Positions 50,961-58,836 of a stretch of DNA of 64,000 nt are shown here, piece after piece. The number at the start of each line of letters is the position of its first letter. Position 1 is the stretch's first letter. This DNA comes from Actinotalea endophytica (GTDB lineage Bacteria; Actinomycetota; Actinomycetes; Actinomycetales; Cellulomonadaceae), in the NCBI RefSeq assembly GCF_025717005.1, contig NZ_JAOVZU010000002.1, forward strand, positions 345,480 to 409,479, given 5' to 3'. A program made the position numbers and the translations under genes. The notes below the pieces were generated by a model. The model worked only from the letters and a program-made list of their open reading frames with translations. It had not been told where the DNA came from and did not search any database.

Positions 50961-51857
50961 TCAGCCGTCGACGCTTCGGAGGAATGACGTGATGGCCGCG
51001 GTGCCGGCCGCCGGCTGCTCGACGAGCACCATGTGCCCCGCGCCTTGGATCGTGACCAGGCGCGCGTCGGGCATGACGCGCGCAGCCTGCAGCGGGTCGT
51101 TGTCGATGTCGCTGACGTGGGCGAGCTCGTCCGCACCGCTGATCAACAGGGTGGGTGCCTGGACCTGGGCGAGCATCTCAGGCGGGTTGCCGGGGTGGCC
51201 GAAGACCTGCTTGAGCATCGGGACGGCCTCGGGTGCCACGGTCTCGCCGAAGCGGCGCCGCCACAGGTCACGGTCGGCCGCGCGGGTCGGATCGGACATG
51301 AAGGTCTCGCCGAACATGTTGCGCATGACGGTCTCGGTCGCGCGGCGATGCACTGCTGCGCCGATCGGGCCGAGCGGCCGGGTCGCTCGGATCAGCCCGC
51401 CGAGCATGCCGATCTGTCGAAGGTTCGACGCGGGCACCCGGCGCGAGCTGAAGCCGATCAGCACGAGCGAGAGGATGCGATCCGGGTGACGGGCCGCGAG
51501 TCGCACGCCGACGAACCCGCCGATCGACGCCCCGACCCAGTGGCAGGCCTCGACACCGAGCTGGTCGAGGAGCGCGAGCGCATCCGCGTAGAGACCCTCA
51601 CAGCCCAGCGACTCCACCGTGGGCTGGGGTGCGCCGAGCCCACTGTCGCCCTGACCGCGGTGGTCGTACCGGATGCAGCGGTGGTCGACGCCCAGCGCGG
51701 CCACCGGGGCGTCGAACAGGGCGCGGTTGGTGAACAGCGCCGGCGAGAACACCACGGTCCGGGGCCCGGTCCCCACCTCCTCGACGCGGAGTGCAGCGCC
51801 GTTGACCTGGGCGGTCCACTCGCGACCTTCCTTGCCTGCTCGTGCCTGTGCCGTCAT
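50961..51857 (-). CDS. Alpha/beta hydrolase
   Basis: A 298-residue cytosolic alpha/beta hydrolase with the pattern VVFSPALFTNRALFDAPVAAL, IRYDHRGQGDS, and catalytic Ser in GASIGG near residue 110. The Asp is in LLISGADELAHV and the His in QGAGHMVLVEQP. Near relatives include 3-oxoadipate enol-lactonase and haloalkane-type hydrolases, but the GASIGG nucleophile elbow and lid are not decisive. ATG 51857 is chosen because GAGGAG lies 9 bases upstream; ATG 51866 would be too close to it. Confidence 0.83.
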   Translation of the reverse strand: MTAQARAGKEGREWTAQVNGAALRVEEVGTGPRTVVFSPALFTNRALFDAPVAALGVDHRCIRYDHRGQGDSGLGAPQPTVESLGCEGLYADALALLDQLGVEACHWVGASIGGFVGVRLAARHPDRILSLVLIGFSSRRVPASNLRQIGMLGGLIRATRPLGPIGAAVHRRATETVMRNMFGETFMSDPTRAADRDLWRRRFGETVAPEAVPMLKQVFGHPGNPPEMLAQVQAPTLLISGADELAHVSDIDNDPLQAARVMPDARLVTIQGAGHMVLVEQPAAGTAAITSFLRSVDG

Positions 51858-52245
51858 CGGGATCATCTCCTCGGAGCGATGCCGGCGCCACGGCATGACG
51901 GCAAGCGCGACGGACGTCGGCGGGGGATGGTGAGTGGGTGGCGGGCGTCGCACCGTGGGATGCGACGCGGTCCGATGCTGCGACCGCGTGGCAGAACGAG
52001 CGACGCCGCACTGCGTCCACCGCATCAGTCTCGCAGCGGCCGGTGGGCGCCGCATGAGCCGCACGTCCTCGCGTGCCCACGGCCGTTGGCGCAGTCGCCC
52101 GCGGAGCGCCCGCAGCCCGGTAGGGCATACTGGTCCCGAGCGATGCGCGTACCGCGCGTCCCCTCCGTCGTGGAGCACCGGCGGGCGAGAGCCCCGAACT
52201 TGCCGCCGCGAGCCCCGACTTCCATCGCCGGAAAGGCACCCCCGC
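51858..52245. other. Divergent intergenic region, long helicase leader
   Basis: 388 bases between the hydrolase and the DEAD-box helicase. The plus strand contains GGTAGGGCATACTGG around 52120, a possible promoter area, and would then give a leader of 100 bases or more before the helicase, as is common for helicases of this type. I see no RNA element or gene that can be supported. Confidence 0.4.
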
Positions 52246-53685
52246 ATGTCTTCGTTCAGCTCTCTCGGTGTGCCCGAGAACCTCGTCCGCGTCCTGGCCG
52301 ACCAGGGCATCACCGCACCGTTCCCGATCCAGACCGCGACCCTGCCCAGCACGCTCGCCGGCAAGGACGTCCTCGGCCGCGGCCGTACCGGGTCGGGCAA
52401 GACCCTCGCTTTCGTGCTGCCGGTGGTCGCGCGGCTGGCCGGCCGGCGCGCCGCGGCCCGACGCCCGCGTGCGCTCGTGCTGGCCCCGACCCGCGAGCTC
52501 GCGAACCAGATCGCGGCGACCGCCGAGCCGTTGGCGACGGCGGCCGGCCTGCGCCTGACCACCGTCTTCGGCGGCGTGTCCCAGCACCGCCAGGAGCAGG
52601 CGCTCGCCGCGGGGGTCGACATCCTGGTCGCCACGCCCGGGCGCCTGGAGGACCTGCTCGGGCAGAAGGTGCTGACCCTCGACGCCATCGAGATCACCGT
52701 GCTGGACGAGGCCGACCACATGGCCGACCTCGGCTTCCTGCCCGGGGTGCGGCGGCTGATGTCCGCGACGCCCACCAAGGGCCAGCGGCTGCTCTTCTCC
52801 GCGACCCTGGATAACGGGGTCGACCAGCTCGTCCGGCAGTTCCTGCACGCGCCGGTGACCCACTCGGTCGACCCCGAGGAGTCGCCGGTCGCGGCGATGA
52901 CCCACCACCTCTTCACGGTGCGCGACGCCGAGGCCAAGCGTGGCGTCGTCGAGCACCTCGCCTCCGGCACCGGCCGGCGGCTGCTGTTCACCCGCACCAA
53001 GCACCAGGCCAAGAAGCTCGCGAAGCAGCTCACGGCGGCGGGGATCCCGGCCGTCGACCTGCACGGCAACCTGAGCCAGGCGGCTCGGGAGCGGAACCTC
53101 GAGGCGTTCTCGTCGGGCGCGGTCCGCGTGCTGGTCGCGACCGACATCGCGGCCCGCGGCATCCACGTCGACGCCGTCGAGCTCGTGGTGCACGTGGACC
53201 CTCCGGCCGAGCACAAGGCCTACCTGCACCGTTCGGGCCGCACGGCGCGCGCGGGCTCCGGCGGTGACGTGGTCACCGTGGTGCTGCCCGAGCAGATGGC
53301 CGACGTCCGGGTGCTGACCCGGGCGGCGAAGATCACCGCCAAGCCCACCGCGGTGTCCGCGGGTTCGGACGTGCTGGTGCGCCTGGTCGGTGAGCGTGCC
53401 GAGCGCGTCGCGCCCACCGCGCCGCCTGCGGGGCCCGGCCGGGTCGGGAAGGCGACGCCGCCGGCGGGCGGGACCGGGGGCGGCGGTGGCCGCTCGCGCG
53501 GGCGCCGACGCCGTGGCGGGCGCGGGCGCGGCGAGGCAGGGTCGGCGGGCGCGGCGCGTGCGGCGGCCCCGGGTGCGTCGCAGACCACCCGCGGCGCGAA
53601 CGGTCATGCTGCTCCGGCCGCACGCCGGACCTCCGCGGTCGAGGTCTCGATGCGCGGCGCCGCCGGGCGCCGCAGGGGGCGCTGA
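52246..53685 (+). CDS. DEAD-box RNA helicase
   Basis: A 479-residue DEAD-box RNA helicase. Motifs in order: Q motif (PFPIQTATLP), Walker A GRTGSGKT near 45, PTRELANQI, ATPGRLEDLL, DEAD box VLDEADHM, SAT near 187, then LLFTRTKHQAKKLA, DLHGNLSQAARERNL, VATDIAARGIHV and HRSGRTARAG. The C-terminal 90 residues are a basic Gly/Arg/Ala-rich tail for RNA binding. Likely role is remodelling of structured RNA or ribosome assembly at low temperature. GGAAAGG-like sequence precedes the ATG. Two duplicated hairpins follow its stop. Confidence 0.93.
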   Translation: MSSFSSLGVPENLVRVLADQGITAPFPIQTATLPSTLAGKDVLGRGRTGSGKTLAFVLPVVARLAGRRAAARRPRALVLAPTRELANQIAATAEPLATAAGLRLTTVFGGVSQHRQEQALAAGVDILVATPGRLEDLLGQKVLTLDAIEITVLDEADHMADLGFLPGVRRLMSATPTKGQRLLFSATLDNGVDQLVRQFLHAPVTHSVDPEESPVAAMTHHLFTVRDAEAKRGVVEHLASGTGRRLLFTRTKHQAKKLAKQLTAAGIPAVDLHGNLSQAARERNLEAFSSGAVRVLVATDIAARGIHVDAVELVVHVDPPAEHKAYLHRSGRTARAGSGGDVVTVVLPEQMADVRVLTRAAKITAKPTAVSAGSDVLVRLVGERAERVAPTAPPAGPGRVGKATPPAGGTGGGGGRSRGRRRRGGRGRGEAGSAGAARAAAPGASQTTRGANGHAAPAARRTSAVEVSMRGAAGRRRGR

Positions 53686-53744
53686 GCGGGCCTCGGCCCA
53701 GCGGTCGTGCGGCTGAGCGGGCCTCTCGGCCTAGCTGTCGTGCG
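53681..53744. repeat. Tandem-duplicated hairpin at convergent gene ends
   Basis: 53681-53711 and 53712-53744 are near-copies beginning GCTGAGCGGGCCTC and ending GTCGTGCG. Each contains a GGCC..GGCC hairpin (for example GGGCC-TC-GGCCC at 53688-53699). The first copy contains the helicase stop and the second contains the stop of the convergent small membrane-protein gene, so it is probably a doubled bidirectional terminator. Confidence 0.7.
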
Positions 53745-54048
53745 GCCCGTCGCCGGGCTCCGCGCCCGGGTCGGTGATCGCCTCGGCGGCCGTGCCCAGG
53801 TCGAGGCCCGGGATCGGCACGCCCGCGTAGATGCTGCGGTCCTGGGCGCGGCGGTTGCTGCCGCTCATCCACGCCGGGCGGTGGACCCTCGGCAGGATCT
53901 TGACCACGGCGAGCGTGACGTACATCAGCGTGTTGAGGGCGACGAAGGTCGCGAGGACCTTCACGGCGTCGCTGTGCAGGACCGACTCGGGCAGCACCAG
54001 GCCGGTGCGCACCGCGCCGCCGACCAGCGCGTGGGCGAGGAGAGTCAT
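53731..54048 (-). CDS. Small membrane protein after glycosyltransferase
   Basis: A 105-residue protein with one clear hydrophobic helix (VLATFVALNTLMYVTLAVVKIL) and an amphipathic N-terminus. I do not recognise a family. Its ATG overlaps the stop of the glycosyltransferase gene (TGATG), so the two are coupled; small partner subunits occur with processive polysaccharide synthases such as PgaC/PgaD, which is only an analogy. The C-terminal tail is acidic and cytosolic. Confidence 0.65.
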   Translation of the reverse strand: MTLLAHALVGGAVRTGLVLPESVLHSDAVKVLATFVALNTLMYVTLAVVKILPRVHRPAWMSGSNRRAQDRSIYAGVPIPGLDLGTAAEAITDPGAEPGDGPHDS

Positions 54049-55676
54049 CAGCCGATCACCACCGGTTCGGCGGCGTCCGTCGCGGGGTCCTCGCCCGGCG
54101 GGCGGGTCACGTGCTTCCAGCCGGCGGCCCGGCCGCGCAGGATGTCCAGCACGCCCTTGACGTAGACGACGTCGAGGAAGGTCGCGTACACGAGCTCGGG
54201 GATCAGCAGCGCGCCGACGACCCTGGCCCGCCAGCCGCCGTCCCACACCGAGACCACGCGCTCGACGGCGAACAGCCCGCCGATGCCCATCCAGAACGGG
54301 AACCAGATCCACGAGTCCACGGCGAGCGCCGTGATCAGGATCAGCAGGAAGTACGACGCGAGCGCGACGACCCCGTAGCCGATGCCCAGCTGCTGGGCCC
54401 AGTAGCGGAAGGTCTTGGGCGTCAGGCCGTACGCGGCGAGGTTCTCCAGGGCGCCGCGCTGCCAGCGCAGCCGCTGGTTCCACAGGGCGCGCCAGGTGGG
54501 CATCATCTCGGTGACGACGGTGCACTGGCTGGGGGAGATCATCAGCGCCCCGAGCGACTTCAGGGCGATCGTGAGCTCGTTGTCCTCGGTGAGGGCGGCC
54601 GTGTCGTACACGTCGCCGGGCACGCCCGGAAGCGCCGAGCCGCGGGACTCCGCCACGGCGCGCAGGGCCGCGGGGCGGAACACCGAGGCCGTGCCGGTCA
54701 GCACGAACACCCGGCCGCGCCGGCGTCGGATGTCGCGGCTGTACCGGCTGTACTCGTTGCGCTGGAACTGGCCCAGCAGCCCGGCGCCCTCCTCGCCGTA
54801 GAACAGCCCGCCGATCGCCATCAGCGCGCGGTCGGCGGTGAGCCGGGCGACCGCGACCTCGAGGAAGCCGTCGTCGAGCCGCGTGTCGGCGTCCATGACC
54901 ATCACGGCGTCGTTGTCGCCCTGGGCCGGGAGCACCTCGCGCAGCGCCTGGTTGAGCGCGCCGGCCTTCTTGTGGGTGTTGCCGACGGTCTCGATCACGT
55001 CGACCCCGGCGGCGCGGGCGATCTCCACGGTCCGGTCGGTGCAGTTGTCCGCGACCACCACGATCCGCTCGGGTGCGTGCGACTGGCCGACCAGGGAGGC
55101 GATCGTCCCGGGCAGGGACGCCTCCTCGTTGTGCGCGGGGATCAGCACGGTGATGGTGACCTCGCCGGCGAAGTGACCGGCGGTGCGGGCCATGACGAGC
55201 TTCGGGCCCAGCGGGTCGGTGCTGTGGTCGGTCGAGCGCCGGGACCGGTTGGAGATCCGCAGCTCGAGGACCGCGACCCCGGCGCCGAGGGCGACGGCGA
55301 GGGCCATCGCGGAGATCGCGACGTGGGCGGTCGGCGCCTCGGTCGCGTAGAGCACGCTCCAGACCCCGAAGAACAGACCCTCGGTGGGGGCGACGTCGAC
55401 GCGCGGGCCGATCGCGCTCGCGGCGAGGACCAGCGCGGCGGCGGCCACGGCGACGAGCCCGAAGATGACCAGTCCGATCGCCCGGGAGAAGCTGCCGGGT
55501 TCGGTGCCGGTGGGCTCGGGGGTCGAGGCGGAGCGGCGGGCCGGACGGGGAACGCCGTGGTGCGTGTGGTGCGGTGTGCGGCCACCGGCCGCCACGGTCT
55601 TGGCGGCGCGCAGGGCGACGTCGTGGGGGACGCCGTCGGTGTCGCTCGCGCGCCGCTCGTCCAGCTCGTGTGCCAT
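54048..55676 (-). CDS. Processive family 2 glycosyltransferase
   Basis: A 542-residue membrane glycosyltransferase. Two N-terminal helices (about 66-90 and 117-140), a GT2 catalytic domain starting EVTITVLIPAHNEEASLPGTI, the sugar-nucleotide motif DADTRLDDGF near 255, the acceptor motif TEDNE near 355, and the QxxRW-type NQRLRWQRG near 394, then two or three C-terminal helices. The arrangement resembles N-acetylglucosaminyl- and hyaluronan-type synthases, so it probably makes and extrudes a surface polysaccharide; the sugar is unknown. It is divergent from a surface protein gene. Confidence 0.88.
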   Translation of the reverse strand: MAHELDERRASDTDGVPHDVALRAAKTVAAGGRTPHHTHHGVPRPARRSASTPEPTGTEPGSFSRAIGLVIFGLVAVAAAALVLAASAIGPRVDVAPTEGLFFGVWSVLYATEAPTAHVAISAMALAVALGAGVAVLELRISNRSRRSTDHSTDPLGPKLVMARTAGHFAGEVTITVLIPAHNEEASLPGTIASLVGQSHAPERIVVVADNCTDRTVEIARAAGVDVIETVGNTHKKAGALNQALREVLPAQGDNDAVMVMDADTRLDDGFLEVAVARLTADRALMAIGGLFYGEEGAGLLGQFQRNEYSRYSRDIRRRRGRVFVLTGTASVFRPAALRAVAESRGSALPGVPGDVYDTAALTEDNELTIALKSLGALMISPSQCTVVTEMMPTWRALWNQRLRWQRGALENLAAYGLTPKTFRYWAQQLGIGYGVVALASYFLLILITALAVDSWIWFPFWMGIGGLFAVERVVSVWDGGWRARVVGALLIPELVYATFLDVVYVKGVLDILRGRAAGWKHVTRPPGEDPATDAAEPVVIG

Positions 55677-55921
55677 CGAGTCCTGTCCAGGGGGTGTCAG
55701 ATTCCTGGGACTAATCGGCAGAAATGGACGCCGGGTGAGTGCGGAGGCGCCGGATGCGGCCGTGGGGGCGGGTGAAATCGCGGTGCTCGCGACGCCGCCG
55801 GCGAGGCTGGACGGGCGCCGGCCGGCGGTGAGCCCCGCATGTGAACCGCTACCGGCAAGGTCTGGGCTGCGGGCTGATCCCGTGCCAGACTCGTGCGGAC
55901 CGACGACGTGCAGGGGCGCTC

Positions 55922-58465
55922 ATGGTCGCGACGGGCAGCATGCTTCGCCGACGGGGGACGGCGTTCCTCGCCGCCCTGGCACCCGTCGTCCTGCTCGGGA
56001 TCGTCGGCGCGCCGGCGGCGTCCGCGGCCCTCGGCGGCCTCACCGCGTTCGCGATCGACGGGGACACCACCGGACCGGACGACTGGGACGACCCGCCGTC
56101 CGCCGTGCTCGACCTGTCCGTCGTCGACGACGCGTGCGGCAACGGGGTGCTCGACCCGGACCAGCTCGACGGCAAGCTCGACGACCTGGACCTCGATGCG
56201 CCCGAGGTGACCCCCGGCAACGTCGTGTCCAAGGGCGACCTGTGCCGCGTCTGGACCGCGACGCAGGCCGTGCCCGACGGCGCGGCCGGCTTCCACGTGA
56301 TCCTGTACGGGGCCTGGCAGCGGTTCTCGTCCAACGGTGAGGCGTCGATGTACTGGCCGCTGCTGGGCCCGGCGCCCGGCAAGGCGGACGACGTCCTGGT
56401 CAAGTTCGACGACGGCTCCGTCACGATCCTGCAGTGGGACGGCGACACCTGGGTCACCACGTCGACGCCGGGGCCCGGCGTCGTCGACGCCGCCGTGGAC
56501 GTGCCGGGCGACGCGACGTTCGGCGAGTTCGCCCTCGACGTCACCGCGCTCGGGCTGCCCGGACTCGCCGACTGCCCGGGGTACACCTCCGGGGAGGTCC
56601 TCAGCCAGACCGGTAACGACGCGAACGCCGAGCTGCAGGACTACGTGGGTACGGGCCCGGTCGAGGTCGGCGCGTGCGGGTCGCTGCTGCTCACCAAGGT
56701 CACCGTGCCCGCCGACCCCGGTCCGTCGGTGACGTTCGGGTACGAGGTGTCCCGTGACGGCGGCCTCGACGTCCGGCCGGGCGACGTGAGCGTGGTCGGC
56801 GACCTCACCGTGCCGGACGCGCCGGAGGTTGAGGTCGACGGGCTTCTCGGCGGCTCCGACTACACGCTCTCCGAACCGAGCCTGTCCGCCGGCTGGACCA
56901 ACGCATCGATGGTCTGCCAGGTCGTCGATCCTGCGACGGGCGTGCCCGCCACTGTGGACGTGAGCGCGGGAGCCACGTTCAGCCTGGTGCCGGCTCAGCG
57001 CACCACCTGCACCCTGACCAACGTCGCCCCGCCCACCTTGACCATCGTCAAGCAGGCCGAGCCCGAGGACGGCACGACGTTCACGTTCGACGCGACCCGG
57101 GCACCGGCGGACGTGCTGCCGTCCTTCACCCTCACCTCGGGCCAGAGCACCACCATCCCGGTTGCCGCCGACGACGAGGTGACCGTCACCGAGCAGGCCA
57201 CGGCCGGCTGGAGCACCGAGGTCAGCTGCGTCGGCGACGACGAGGCGGTGACGGGCGGTGCGTCGGCGACGGTCCAGGTCGACCCCGGTGAGCAGATCGT
57301 GTGCCTGTTCGTGAACTCGGGCGCAGTGGACCCGACGAGGGCGGCGCTCGTGGTCGCCAAGGCCGCACCGCGCGCCGCCGGCGCGACGTTCGACGTCACG
57401 GTCGCCGGACCCGGCGCCGACCCGGGGACCGTCACGCTCGCGCCGGACGACGTCGACGTGCAGGCGGTCGTCACGACGCCGGACGCCGGTGGCTCGACCT
57501 ACACGGTCACCGAGGCCTCGCGGAGCGGCTGGCAGCTCGGCGCCCTGGTCTGCGTGGGCCCCGGCGCGACCACGACGGACCTCGCCACGGCGACGGCCAC
57601 CGTGGTGCTCGAGCCCGGGCAGGTGGCGGCCTGCCTGTACCGGAACGACCGGGTCGCGCCCGCGCCGATCCCACCCGCGTCGCTCACCGTCACCAAGCAC
57701 ACCGACCCCGGCGGCGGGCCGTCGTTCGCGTTCCTCGGGTCGGGCCTGAGCCCGCGTGCCTTCGCGCTCACCGACGGTGAGTCCCAGGCGTTCACGGGCC
57801 TGAGCCCGGGCACCTACCGGGTCGCCGAGATCCCGGTGCCCGGCTGGGTGGCCGAGGGGAGCTGCTCGAACGGCGACACCGTGGCGGGCGGCCGCGTCGA
57901 GGTCACGCTCCGGCCGGGGGAGCAGGTCACGTGCGACATCACGAACACGAAGCAGGCGAGCCTGACGCTGACCAAGGTTGCCGACCCGCAGACCGATCAG
58001 GACTTCGCCTTCGTGGTCCGGCACGCCGACGCGGCGCCGGGCACGGTGCTGCTCGACGACGACGGTGATCCGACCGACGACCCGGAGAACGAGCACCTGC
58101 CCGCGTCGCTCACCGCACCGGCCGCGCCGCCAGGGGTGTGGACCGTGACCGAGACGGCTGTACCCGGCTGGTCGGTCAGCGACCTCACCTGCACCGGCGG
58201 CACCGTCCTGGTCGTCGACCCCGCGAGCCGGACGGCCACCGTGAGCGTCGCACCGGGGGAGAGCGCGTCCTGCGTCGTCACGAACACTGCTGTCGCCGGC
58301 GGCCCCACGACCGGCCCGGCGACCGGCCCGACGACCGGTGGGTCGACGGGTGGCGTGCTGGCGAGCTCGGGTTTCGCGGGCTGGCCCTTGGGGCTGCTGA
58401 GCGTGCTGCTCATCAGTGTGGGTGCCGTGCTGAAGGTCGTCTGGGGTCCACGGTCGGTGCGGTAG
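55922..58465 (+). CDS. Cell-wall-anchored surface protein with five SpaA-like repeats
   Basis: An 847-residue exported protein. A signal peptide (about 1-36) precedes an Asp-rich N-terminal domain (37-255) of unknown fold. Five prealbumin/CnaB-like repeats follow, each with Lys near its start (TKVT, VKQA, AKAA, TKHT, TKVA), Glu in a T-x-(S/T/A)-E motif, and Asn (or Asn-Ser/Asp) after the terminal Cys-x-x-x-N, the pattern of internal isopeptide crosslinks. The C-terminus has LASSG (813-817), a hydrophobic helix and RSVR, a sortase-type signal close to LAXTG of class E sortases. Expected role: surface stalk, adhesin or matrix protein. Confidence 0.8.
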   Translation: MVATGSMLRRRGTAFLAALAPVVLLGIVGAPAASAALGGLTAFAIDGDTTGPDDWDDPPSAVLDLSVVDDACGNGVLDPDQLDGKLDDLDLDAPEVTPGNVVSKGDLCRVWTATQAVPDGAAGFHVILYGAWQRFSSNGEASMYWPLLGPAPGKADDVLVKFDDGSVTILQWDGDTWVTTSTPGPGVVDAAVDVPGDATFGEFALDVTALGLPGLADCPGYTSGEVLSQTGNDANAELQDYVGTGPVEVGACGSLLLTKVTVPADPGPSVTFGYEVSRDGGLDVRPGDVSVVGDLTVPDAPEVEVDGLLGGSDYTLSEPSLSAGWTNASMVCQVVDPATGVPATVDVSAGATFSLVPAQRTTCTLTNVAPPTLTIVKQAEPEDGTTFTFDATRAPADVLPSFTLTSGQSTTIPVAADDEVTVTEQATAGWSTEVSCVGDDEAVTGGASATVQVDPGEQIVCLFVNSGAVDPTRAALVVAKAAPRAAGATFDVTVAGPGADPGTVTLAPDDVDVQAVVTTPDAGGSTYTVTEASRSGWQLGALVCVGPGATTTDLATATATVVLEPGQVAACLYRNDRVAPAPIPPASLTVTKHTDPGGGPSFAFLGSGLSPRAFALTDGESQAFTGLSPGTYRVAEIPVPGWVAEGSCSNGDTVAGGRVEVTLRPGEQVTCDITNTKQASLTLTKVADPQTDQDFAFVVRHADAAPGTVLLDDDGDPTDDPENEHLPASLTAPAAPPGVWTVTETAVPGWSVSDLTCTGGTVLVVDPASRTATVSVAPGESASCVVTNTAVAGGPTTGPATGPTTGGSTGGVLASSGFAGWPLGLLSVLLISVGAVLKVVWGPRSVR

Positions 58466-58836
58466 CAGGACGCCGCAGTCGCTCGGCCTGGACCGCGGGA
58501 CCGGTCCCGTCGCGCACCGGCGGGCCCGCGCAGGATCCCCCTCTTGACCGACGCCCGCTGCCGGTGCAATTGTCACGGAAGAACGCGGGACAAAGAGGTC
58601 TAGCGTGAATCCGCTCGCATCGATCGGTCGACGGCCCCCCAGACGTCGGGTCGGCCTCGGCCGCGAGCGCGGTGAAGCCTCCGCACCGGTGTCCCGCCCG
58701 CCCCTTCCGCACGCTCCTGGCTTGCTCAACGCGCCCGCGGCGAGTGTCCCGCCGCGCCCGCCGACGGCGGGGTCGCACCGATGCGGCTCCGCTCACCGAC
58801 CCGGATCCCCCGGGGTCGGAGACCAAGGAGGCGGCA
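58466..58836. other. Intergenic region before PQQ-type gene
   Basis: 371 bases between the surface protein and PQQ-type genes. It contains the palindrome GGGACCGGTCCC at 58497-58508, a likely terminator for the surface-protein transcript, and possible promoter words TTGACC (58544-58549) and TAGCGT (58601-58606) that do not pair at normal spacing. The plus-strand open frame that continues upstream of 58837 is arginine-rich and does not look coding. Confidence 0.4.

Noticed and set aside
55697-58729. Minus-strand open frame of about 1010 codons opposite the surface protein gene
   Set aside because: Composition is Arg/Gly/Val-biased with no domain, no ribosome site, and it overlaps a well-supported plus-strand gene.
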